From NCBI GenBank assembly GCA_041665285.1, contig JBAYJC010000001.1, positions 186,001 through 250,000 on the forward strand: 64,000 bases of DNA, in the 5' to 3' direction. Positions 57,851 to 64,000 of the stretch are shown piece after piece; within the stretch, counting starts at the first letter, position 1; every line of letters starts with the position of its first letter. The notes under the pieces were generated by a model. The model had not been told where the DNA came from, did no database searches, and saw only the letters and a list, made by a program, of their open reading frames with translations. Made by a program: the position numbers and the translations under genes. Source of the DNA: JBAYJC01 sp041665285. GTDB taxonomy: Bacteria > Patescibacteriota > Patescibacteriia > 2-12-FULL-60-25.

Positions 57851-58398
57851 CGGAACAGACCACGAGTACAAGTCGTCCCCCTGCCCCGCAGAAGCCGATT
57901 ACGGCCATCACGGTCGAGCTCACGCTCGATGCGGTCGGCGCCAAGATCGTGCGCGATCTCCAGCGCGTGCTCATGATCGAGGACGTCGACGGACTTATCC
58001 GCCGCGGACTCGTGATCTGCACGGCCATCTCCACGGCCATCCATGAAGAAGGCCTCCAGGTGGCCTTCGACAACGGCGGCGAGGTCCTGGACCTCCTCGA
58101 CGAATCGACGATCACGGCCGAGGCCATCATGCGCTCCGTGGGAAGTCACGTGCGCGACTCCCACTGGATCAGCATCTCGGAGCAGGAGCACCGCAACCTC
58201 CTCAACGCCGCCAAGGCCTGGGGGCTCACGACTGTGCGCCAGATGCTCTGGCTCGCGCTGATCATGCTCGAGATCGTGGCGTCCAAGGTGGAGGACGGTT
58301 GTGACCTGGTGGAGATCGACCATCACTGCACCATGGTCGTGGACCTCTCCAACATCCTCCCGCGGATCTTTCCGCGCGACCGTGCACGCCCCTCCTGA
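57847..58398 (+). CDS. Hypothetical protein, GC-rich orphan
   Basis: About 183 residues of no known family. A Ser/Thr/Pro-rich start (TEQTTSTSRPPAPQKP) is followed by a regular alpha/beta region (ITVELTLDAVGAKIVRDLQR; DGLIRRGLVICTAISTAIHE; VRQMLWLALIMLEIVASKVE). GAGGAAG lies 6 nt before the ATG at 57847; the longer frame from 57700 is unlikely. The coding region is strongly GC-biased at third positions, unlike adjacent pyrG and folD. It has its own terminator. Confidence 0.6.
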   Translation: MTEQTTSTSRPPAPQKPITAITVELTLDAVGAKIVRDLQRVLMIEDVDGLIRRGLVICTAISTAIHEEGLQVAFDNGGEVLDLLDESTITAEAIMRSVGSHVRDSHWISISEQEHRNLLNAAKAWGLTTVRQMLWLALIMLEIVASKVEDGCDLVEIDHHCTMVVDLSNILPRIFPRDRARPS

Positions 58399-58413
58399 GC
58401 CAGCTCCCCTGGC

Positions 58414-58442
58414 CTGACCCGCCTCTCGGGTCTCTTTTTTTT
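58414..58442 (+). terminator. Terminator of the 57847 gene
   Basis: GACCC (58416-58420) pairs with GGGTC (58428-58432), followed by a run of T residues. Confidence 0.75.
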
Positions 58443-58475
58443 ACCCTTGCTCACTGCTTTCCGCGATGGGTTCTT

Positions 58476-58504
58476 TTGACCAAAATCGCTTTTTCACCTA
58501 CCCT
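58476..58504 (+). promoter_or_regulatory. folD promoter, leaderless
   Basis: TTGACC (58476-58481), 17 bp and TACCCT (58499-58504), only 6 nt before the ATG at 58511. Confidence 0.65.
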
Positions 58505-58510
58505 ATCGCC

Positions 58511-59359
58511 ATGCCTCTTATTGATGGAACAGCCCTGGCCCGCCGCATACGCGAGCAGGTCAAACAAGACGTAACTGCGCTTGCCATAAAACCTCGGTTA
58601 GAGGTTTTGCTTGTGGGTGAGGATACAGCGTCGCATCTCTACGTTTCGCTGAAAAAGAAAGCCGGAAACGCGCTTGGTATTGAGGTGGATGTGCATCATC
58701 TTCCAGAAGAGACTTCTGATGAGGAGCTTCTTGCGCTCATAGAAACATGGAACCAAGACGCAACCGTCCACGGCATCCTCATCCAAATCCCGCTTCCAGA
58801 AGGACATGATGAGGACCGGCTTATTCGTGCGGTGGACCCTAAAAAGGACGTGGACGGATTTCATCCAGATAATATTCAGGCGCTCATGAGCGGTGAGCCA
58901 CAGATCATCCCGCCTGTGCACGAGGGTATTCTTCGACTGATCAACGAAACGCCTCTCAAGCTTCCAGGAGCTTCTGCGGTCATCATCGTAAATTCCGATA
59001 TTTTTGCCGCTCCACTCAAACGGTTGCTTACAACGGCTGGCATGTTTGTTGAGGTGGTAAAACCCGATGCAATCAAGGCAGATGGTCTCAAAGAAGCAGA
59101 CGTAATTGTGATTGCCATTGGCCGGCTGAATTTCCTTCGCCCTGACATGGTTAAGGAAGGATGCGTGATCATTGATGTCGGCACCAACAAAACCGCGGAT
59201 GGCAAAACCCGCGGCGACGCAAATACCGAGGCGTTTCTTTATGACCAACCCACAACATGGATCAGCCCTGTGCCTGGAGGCGTTGGCCCTATGACCGTAG
59301 CACAGCTCATGAAAACAACCGCGCGCCTAGCGACTGCGTCTGCCCAACAAACAACCTAA
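58511..59359 (+). CDS. folD: FolD-type methylenetetrahydrofolate dehydrogenase/cyclohydrolase
   Basis: A 282-residue enzyme of one-carbon metabolism. The folate-site residues are seen in SHLYVSLKKKAG (Tyr and Lys), HGILIQIPLP and DVDGFHPDN, and PVPGGVGPMT closes the protein. Two usual features are altered: the NADP-binding GRSxxVGxP reads VNSDIFAAP, and the PCTP motif reads PPVHEG. It may be a FolD with changed cofactor use or reduced dehydrogenase activity. The start at 58511 fits the promoter; the frame to 58466 does not. Confidence 0.9.
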   Translation: MPLIDGTALARRIREQVKQDVTALAIKPRLEVLLVGEDTASHLYVSLKKKAGNALGIEVDVHHLPEETSDEELLALIETWNQDATVHGILIQIPLPEGHDEDRLIRAVDPKKDVDGFHPDNIQALMSGEPQIIPPVHEGILRLINETPLKLPGASAVIIVNSDIFAAPLKRLLTTAGMFVEVVKPDAIKADGLKEADVIVIAIGRLNFLRPDMVKEGCVIIDVGTNKTADGKTRGDANTEAFLYDQPTTWISPVPGGVGPMTVAQLMKTTARLATASAQQTT

Positions 59360-59361
59360 GG

Positions 59362-59793
59362 CTACGTAACAATCCCCTCACCAATAGACCGCGCCATGGT
59401 TCGCGCGTGTTTTTTGATGGCGTAGTGTCCAGCGGCAATCACGCCAAAAGCAAAAACCAGAAATACAAAGAGACTTTGCAAAGGAAAGTTTTGCACAAAC
59501 TCTTCCCAAGATACGGTCGGATGCAAAAGAAATTGCAGGCCAAGCTCCAAGAGTGTTCCCCAGATCAAAAAGATCGCTGTCACCATGCCAACGATTTTCC
59601 ATGTGACTTCATGGCCGGAAAATGTCCAGAGCGCAAAGAGGAATGTCACGAAAAAATCCATGAGATACACAAAGGCCGTCAAAGTCCAAAGCGGCAAAGG
59701 GCTCACATCAAAATTAAACGCAAAAACTCCCAAGATAATCAACGCAAAAAAGCGAAGAACCGTGATAAAGAATGCACGCAAATAGAATCTCAT
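59362..59793 (-). CDS. Small membrane protein
   Basis: A 143-residue protein with four hydrophobic segments (VLRFFALIILGVFAFNF; LTAFVYLMDFFVTFLFALWT; IVGMVTAIFLIWGTLLELGL; LFVFLVFAFGVIAAGHYAIK). No family is recognised. The start overlaps the permease stop as ATGA, so it is co-expressed with it. It converges on folD with 2 nt between the stops. Confidence 0.75.
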   Translation of the reverse strand: MRFYLRAFFITVLRFFALIILGVFAFNFDVSPLPLWTLTAFVYLMDFFVTFLFALWTFSGHEVTWKIVGMVTAIFLIWGTLLELGLQFLLHPTVSWEEFVQNFPLQSLFVFLVFAFGVIAAGHYAIKKHARTMARSIGEGIVT

Positions 59794-60923
59794 AAAGAAA
59801 AAGAGGAAAAACGAGTGAGAATGCCAATAAGATACACACAAACCAACAGCAGAATCAACGGAGCCATGCGACGCTGTGCGCCCTGTCGATGTCGATAAAG
59901 CTGAAACGCGATCAAGGCAATAAAAATGCCATTGATGCCTCCGAACACCGTGCCGCTGAATCCAAGCATAGCAATCACATCGCTCGGCACAACAAGGAGA
60001 AGGAGGTAGGGTGGAATCATGGCAAGAACCCATGCCCACAAGCGCGAAATATGCCACTCAAAGCGCAGAGTTGTTTTGAGCTCTTGTGCAAGAACCACAT
60101 ATGACGTGATCACGGCCAAAAAACCCACCACAGGCACAATCCACCCCCAGGCCACTGGTAAAGCCTGGATGATCTCTCCGGGTTGAGAAATAGGATGTTC
60201 TCGTAAGCCAAGCGCGATGGCTAATCCAAACATCCAGGAAAGGAACGCCGCTCCCAGGGTGCCAAGGATAATCGCCTGACGCGAAGCGCGCTTTGAGCGA
60301 CCTGTGATCGCCACAACAGATCCGATCGCGGGAATACCAGACAAGGCAAAAAGAAACACACCAAATGGCAGAAAAAACTGCGACCACTGTGATGAGGCAA
60401 TATTGATCCACGCGACATGATCTGCCATGAGCGCCATCATAACGCACATCCCGACGATCAAGGCCCACGTCGCGGCCTCTTCCACCACCGCAAGAAACTT
60501 CAACCCAACAAACACAACAAGACTACCCAATACCGCAAATAATGCCGTGCCAATCCAAGAGGTCAGTGGTAAATCTGTCGCAGGAAAAAGAAGCGCCGCA
60601 ATAAACTGGCCACCCAATAAAAGGTAGATCACGCTTGTAAAAACCATTTGCACAGGATAGACGAGCGACATGATCCAATACCCCATACGCCCAAGCCACT
60701 TGCCTGCATAGCCTGGCAATCGCATGTCTTGTTTTTCTGCCAGCTGAATCTCCGCAAAAAGCAGATGCGTCGCGAGAACAAGAAGCGCAACCAACCAAAA
60801 GAGCACACTCCCGGCCACAAACCCCACGCGCGCAAAAATAATTGGCAGGCCAAATACACCAGCGCCAATAATAGAACCAACAAGCGTGAGCGCGGCTTTA
60901 CCAAAGGACAAAGGTCTTGCCAT
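59790..60923 (-). CDS. Amino-acid permease, aromatic amino acid/HAAAP type
   Basis: A 377-residue transporter with eleven hydrophobic segments. FGKAALTLVGSIIGAGVFGL followed by PIIFARVGFVAG is the family's first-helix signature, with the unwound Gly-rich part that binds substrate. Members import tryptophan, tyrosine or other amino acids by proton symport; the exact substrate is not shown. The ATG at 60923 is fixed by a -10 seven nt upstream. Uptake of amino acids fits an organism with little biosynthesis. Confidence 0.88.
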   Translation of the reverse strand: MARPLSFGKAALTLVGSIIGAGVFGLPIIFARVGFVAGSVLFWLVALLVLATHLLFAEIQLAEKQDMRLPGYAGKWLGRMGYWIMSLVYPVQMVFTSVIYLLLGGQFIAALLFPATDLPLTSWIGTALFAVLGSLVVFVGLKFLAVVEEAATWALIVGMCVMMALMADHVAWINIASSQWSQFFLPFGVFLFALSGIPAIGSVVAITGRSKRASRQAIILGTLGAAFLSWMFGLAIALGLREHPISQPGEIIQALPVAWGWIVPVVGFLAVITSYVVLAQELKTTLRFEWHISRLWAWVLAMIPPYLLLLVVPSDVIAMLGFSGTVFGGINGIFIALIAFQLYRHRQGAQRRMAPLILLLVCVYLIGILTRFSSFSL

Positions 60924-60930
60924 GTATCGC

Positions 60931-60939
60931 AGTATAACA
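60931..60939 (-). promoter_or_regulatory. Permease promoter (extended -10), leaderless
   Basis: TGTTATACT on the minus strand with the hexamer at 60931-60936, 7 nt before the ATG at 60923. It directly follows the tRNA terminator. Confidence 0.6.
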
Positions 60940-60940
60940 C

Positions 60941-60967
60941 AAAAATCCTCCGGATTGGAGGATTTTT
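60941..60967 (-). terminator. tRNA-Met terminator
   Basis: AAAAATCCTCC and GGAGGATTTTT form an eleven-base-pair stem with a 5-nt loop; on the minus strand TTTTT is followed by the permease promoter. Confidence 0.8.
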
Positions 60968-60970
60968 GCA

Positions 60971-61047
60971 TGGTACCAGGGGCCGGAATCGAACCGGCGA
61001 CCTAAGGCTTATGAGTCCTTCGCTCTAACCAACTGAGCTACCCTGGC
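60971..61047 (-). tRNA. tRNA-Met (anticodon CAT)
   Basis: A 77-nt tRNA with encoded CCA. The acceptor is GCCAGGG with CCCTGGT, the anticodon loop CTCATAA and the T arm GCCGG-TTCGATT-CCGGC. It lacks the initiator's G-C triplet in the anticodon stem, so it is elongator Met or, if C34 is modified, Ile for ATA codons. An A-G mismatch closes the anticodon stem. Confidence 0.9.
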
Positions 61048-61110
61048 GAATATCTGGTTTTCTCAACGGCCACAGGTTATCAATTTGCCACGCGCCTGGC
61101 AAGCACCGTT

Positions 61111-62079
61111 TTATGGCCTCTCTTCCTCAAGAGGCGCCAGAGCCGCATTCATGCCAGATCTGGGCCATTCATAGTTCTTAAATGTCCAATAGGTCAGCAC
61201 TTTTGCATCCTGGAATCGCGCAAAATGATTATCACTCCCCAACACGACTGCCACAATCTCGTTTCCCTCTGCATTCCGTGTGACCTGCGCCAAGCAATAG
61301 CCCGCCTCTGGGAGCGAGCCAGTCTTCGCGGCAATAACGCGGTACGGAGGCTTATTGAGAAATGAATCCAGTAACAGGTTGGTATTTTTCACGACATACG
61401 TCCGGTTGTTTGAGCGGCCCTTGATCTCCACGCGCTCAAGCTTGGTGATGTCACGGACTTCTGGATAGGCAAGGGCAGTGCGAAGGATAATGGCCACATC
61501 GCGCGCAGATGCTTGGTTGCGTGCGTCCAATCCGGTCGGATCGTAATACACGGCAGAGCGCAATCCCAGGGTTCGTGCTTTTTGATTCATGGCCTTGATA
61601 AATGCCTCTTCGCCTTCTGGCCATGATCGCGCAATCGCATTGCCCGCAGAGTTTACAGAGCCCACGAGAAGCGCACGCAACAAATCACGCTTGGTCAGCC
61701 GCTCGGTCGGCAAGAAGACAGACTTCCCCTCTTCTTTGGGTAAGTCTGCAGGATCCATAGTCACTTCCTCTTGAAGATTCGTTTTGCTATCAAGCAAGAC
61801 CATGGCCGTCATAAGCTTGGTCAAGCTTGCAATAGGATACGCAGAATTCGCATCCTTTTCTACAAGAAACGCCCCGCTTTTCACATCTAAAATCGCCGCA
61901 GAGCGCGCTGTGGTCTCCACGCCTAAACTTTCCGTGCCACGCTTCAAAGGCGGCTGGACATTGGGTGCGGCGTATCGTGCAACAGGCAGAGCATTCACCG
62001 CAGGCATTTCTGCGGCTCCCACAGGCATGGCGCGCAGGGAAATAAATCCGACCAATGCGATAAGAGATTCAGCGAGCAT
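61111..62079 (-). CDS. dacA: D-alanyl-D-alanine carboxypeptidase (peptidase S11)
   Basis: A 322-residue exported serine peptidase that trims the terminal D-Ala of peptidoglycan stem peptides. A hydrophobic N-terminus (ESLIALVGFISLRAM) acts as signal or anchor. The catalytic Ser and Lys are in IASLTKLMTA, the SxN motif in GSVNSAGNA and the KTG motif in AAKTGSLPEAG. The usual C-terminal PBP5 beta domain is missing, as in the shorter members of the family. It has its own leaderless promoter. Confidence 0.93.
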   Translation of the reverse strand: MLAESLIALVGFISLRAMPVGAAEMPAVNALPVARYAAPNVQPPLKRGTESLGVETTARSAAILDVKSGAFLVEKDANSAYPIASLTKLMTAMVLLDSKTNLQEEVTMDPADLPKEEGKSVFLPTERLTKRDLLRALLVGSVNSAGNAIARSWPEGEEAFIKAMNQKARTLGLRSAVYYDPTGLDARNQASARDVAIILRTALAYPEVRDITKLERVEIKGRSNNRTYVVKNTNLLLDSFLNKPPYRVIAAKTGSLPEAGYCLAQVTRNAEGNEIVAVVLGSDNHFARFQDAKVLTYWTFKNYEWPRSGMNAALAPLEEERP

Positions 62080-62086
62080 GAAAATG

Positions 62087-62095
62087 ATAATAGCA
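62087..62095 (-). promoter_or_regulatory. dacA promoter (extended -10), leaderless
   Basis: TGcTATTAT on the minus strand with the hexamer at 62087-62092, 7 nt before the ATG at 62079. Confidence 0.6.
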
Positions 62096-62112
62096 GAGAA
62101 TGCCTCGTAAAT

Positions 62113-62685
62113 CTACACACCGAGTGACGGAGACCCTTGTTCCATGGGTTTTGGTTGCATTTCTTGCAAAACCTGCTCCACAGCGCGATGGCTATGTAGT
62201 TCCTCAAAATCTGGTAAAGACTCTACTCCGTCCAAGCCAAGATGCTTGAGAAAATCCACGGTCACGGCATAGGTCGGCTGTCCAAGACGCATATCTTCTC
62301 GCGTTTCTACCAGGCCTCGCATGATGAGATTGCGAAGGATCAGGGCGCATTGCACGCCGCGAATCTGTTCCAATTCTGGACGCGTGAGCGGGCCACGATA
62401 CGCGAGAATAGCCAATGCTTCGAGAGACGGGCGCGTGAGCTCCCCCTGCGTCTCATCCTTCAGCACCTGGCGGACCAAAGACGCGGCATCTGGGTGCGTG
62501 ACAAGTTCGACCTCCTGACCATGGCGAATGAGTTGCAAACCAGAATCCTCCAGACGCTCGGCCAAACGATCAAGCGCGCTCTTCACTCCCTCGACCTCCG
62601 CCTCGCACCATTCCGCTAAACGCTTCAGCGCCACGGGCTTTCCTGCGGCAAAGAGGATGGCTTCAATATTTGCGTCGAGTGACAT
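62113..62685 (-). CDS. scpB: Segregation and condensation protein B
   Basis: A 190-residue kleisin-associated winged-helix protein that works with SMC and ScpA in chromosome condensation. NIEAILFAAGKPVALKRLAE opens the first winged helix, and TRPSLEALAILAYRGPLTRP followed by ELEQIRGVQCALILRNLI is the second, which is the family signature. The start comes 2 nt after the scpA stop. Confidence 0.95.
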   Translation of the reverse strand: MSLDANIEAILFAAGKPVALKRLAEWCEAEVEGVKSALDRLAERLEDSGLQLIRHGQEVELVTHPDAASLVRQVLKDETQGELTRPSLEALAILAYRGPLTRPELEQIRGVQCALILRNLIMRGLVETREDMRLGQPTYAVTVDFLKHLGLDGVESLPDFEELHSHRAVEQVLQEMQPKPMEQGSPSLGV

Positions 62686-62687
62686 AC

Positions 62688-63392
62688 TTATTGAGCTTCA
62701 AGATTAATATCCTCAAACAGATTCCCCTGCGACGCTTTGACTACGCGCTGTTTGATGAGTTCTAGTAACGCAAGGAAGGACACGACCGCCTCTGCACGAT
62801 CATGCGAGCGTCCCAGGAGTTCGCGAAAGGAAACGCCCTTGATACCCGAGGCGATCCGCGCAGAGAGTTCTTTGATCTTTTCCTCAATAGTGACCACGCG
62901 CTCCACAGAAGCACGTGTGAGTTGCGTGATGGGCTGAATCCATTTGATCACGCGACGGAAACTGTCACGGAGCATATCAGGCGTGAGTTTCTTGGGCGGA
63001 TAAAATCCCGCTTCAATGGGCGCCGTACGTCTTGGTCCGCTATAGGATCTCTGCGCACGACGATCCAACTCTCCCAAGAAACGTGCGGCCTCCACAAAAC
63101 GCTGGTACATGCGCAACTGCGTAGCAAGATCAGGCCCTTCTTCCAACGCCTCGTCCGTGATACTCGGCAACAGCGCTTTGGATTTGAGATAGATCAGCTT
63201 GGCGGCAATCACAAGAAAGTCCGCAAGCTCTTCTGGTGGAATCACGCCCTGCTGTTCACGCACATGCCGAACAAAAGGTTCGGTCACCTGCACAAGGGAG
63301 ACTTCCGTAATTTCCATTTTCTCTGCCTCAACCAACTGCAATAGCAAGTCCAATGGACCTTCGAATTTCTCAATATGGACAGAATAGGACAT
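62688..63392 (-). CDS. scpA: Segregation and condensation protein A (kleisin)
   Basis: A 234-residue kleisin that bridges the SMC heads. FEGPLDLLLQLVEAEKMEIT is the family's N-terminal signature, and ELADFLVIAAKLIYLKSKAL follows. The C-terminal winged helix contains VVSFLALLELIKQRVVKASQ. It lies 8 nt after aspS and precedes scpB. No smc gene is in the window. Confidence 0.95.
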   Translation of the reverse strand: MSYSVHIEKFEGPLDLLLQLVEAEKMEITEVSLVQVTEPFVRHVREQQGVIPPEELADFLVIAAKLIYLKSKALLPSITDEALEEGPDLATQLRMYQRFVEAARFLGELDRRAQRSYSGPRRTAPIEAGFYPPKKLTPDMLRDSFRRVIKWIQPITQLTRASVERVVTIEEKIKELSARIASGIKGVSFRELLGRSHDRAEAVVSFLALLELIKQRVVKASQGNLFEDINLEAQ

Positions 63393-63400
63393 GCGTCAAA

Positions 63401-64000
63401 CTACTTCGCGATCTTGATATGCGCCTCCTGCAATCGCTTGTCCGATACTTCCGATGGCGCGCCAAGCATGAGATCACGCGCGTCTCCGGTTTTTGGAAAT
63501 GCGATTACCTCACGGATATTCGGCTCATTGGCGAGAATCATGACGATACGATCAATACCAGGCGCAATACCTCCATGCGGCGGCGCCCCATATTCCAACG
63601 CTTCCAACATATGGCCAAAGCGTCGTTGAATATTCTCTTCATCCATGCCCATGATTTCGAGCACCCTCTTTAACGCTTCGGGCTGATGGTTCCGGATGCT
63701 CCCTCCTCCAGCCTCATACCCATTCAATACGATATCATATTGCGTGGTCAGGATTTCTGCGATGTGCTCTTTCTTCATCAGCCAATCCATATGTTCTGGC
63801 TTTGGCGAGGAAAATGGATTGTGGGTGAATGTCCAGCCTCCTTCCTCAGTCTTCTCGAAGAAGGGAAAGTCTACCACCCAACAAAACGCAAGCAGATCAG
63901 GGTCGTTCTTGTCTTCACGGAGATCCGGTTTATCTGTTCCGTACTTTTCCATGACTTCTGCATAAGAAAAGCGAGGAAACGGCACTTGTTGGATGCGTTT
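63401..64000 (-). CDS. aspS: Aspartyl-tRNA synthetase, C-terminal part
   Basis: The frame continues past the right edge; the visible part is the last 200 residues. FPRFSYAEVMEKYGTDKPDL marks the insertion boundary, followed by VNGYEAGGGSIRNHQP-like class II motif 2/3 surroundings and GAPPHGGIAPGIDRIVMILA (motif 3). The internal GTG at 63985 is not a start: the residues before it (KRIQQV) continue the conserved sequence. It heads the aspS-scpA-scpB unit. Confidence 0.95.
   Translation of the reverse strand, partial: KRIQQVPFPRFSYAEVMEKYGTDKPDLREDKNDPDLLAFCWVVDFPFFEKTEEGGWTFTHNPFSSPKPEHMDWLMKKEHIAEILTTQYDIVLNGYEAGGGSIRNHQPEALKRVLEIMGMDEENIQRRFGHMLEALEYGAPPHGGIAPGIDRIVMILANEPNIREVIAFPKTGDARDLMLGAPSEVSDKRLQEAHIKIAK

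Noticed and set aside
1..64000. CRISPR array, transposase or integrase gene, or recoded TGA
   Set aside because: No regularly spaced repeats were seen, no recombinase motifs were found even near the accessory region, and TGA ends many genes at the expected place.

Overview
The window looks like a chromosome segment of a Candidate Phyla Radiation (Patescibacteria) bacterium with roughly 50% GC and the standard code (TGA is used as a stop throughout). The call rests on the gene mix: housekeeping and cell-wall genes, almost no biosynthesis, a B12-dependent ribonucleotide reductase, many small membrane proteins of types I associate with this group, and an exported protease whose C-terminal module resembles Patescibacteria surface proteins. 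This is judged from memory of the families, not from a database search.

Layout. 0-6.7 kb: the end of pheT, an orphan, dnaE and small membrane proteins. 6.7-10.4 kb: an overlapping operon of beta-CASP RNase, EamA transporter and a glycosidase-like protein, then a GC-rich orphan. 10.6-14.3 kb: typA, the exported protease and a RNase H-fold exonuclease. 14.3-20.2 kb: class II ribonucleotide reductase nrdJ behind a structured leader, then a three-gene operon of a split dikinase-like pair plus a cobalamin adenosyltransferase, which probably supplies the NrdJ cofactor. 20.2-22.3 kb: a TrmB-type regulator and a gene-poor stretch that looks like a transcribed structured RNA holding a 32-codon ORF. 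22.4-26.4 kb: rmuC, a DUF218 protein and a 726-aa orphan. 26.7-38 kb, minus strand: ftsQ, the greA-lysS-nucleotidyltransferase-serS-alr operon and mreB-mreC-mreD-mrdA. 38-45.2 kb: a DciA-like protein, a UvrD-nuclease fusion, and an operon of a large membrane protein, a TVP38 protein and tgt. 45.3-51.6 kb: an accessory region, partly AT-rich, with an XRE regulator, a nuclease-helicase paired with MazG, a predicted nuclease and a DUF4238 protein, bordered by a tRNA-Ser gene. 51.7-64 kb: two tRNA-Ser genes, DUF488, orphans, a cytochrome b5-like protein, pyrG, folD, an amino-acid permease, tRNA-Met, dacA, scpB, scpA and the end of aspS.

Two expression styles stand out. At least thirteen core genes have an extended -10 or a -35/-10 pair ending only 6-12 nt before the ATG, which predicts leaderless or nearly leaderless mRNAs. 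A second class of short, GC-rich orphan genes often has a near-consensus promoter, a Shine-Dalgarno sequence and a private terminator. DnaA boxes lie upstream of nrdJ, pyrG and rmuC. The best candidates for something undescribed are the nrdJ leader RNA, the structured transcript at 21.4-22.0 kb, the split dikinase pair, and the nuclease/DUF4238 pair in the accessory region.
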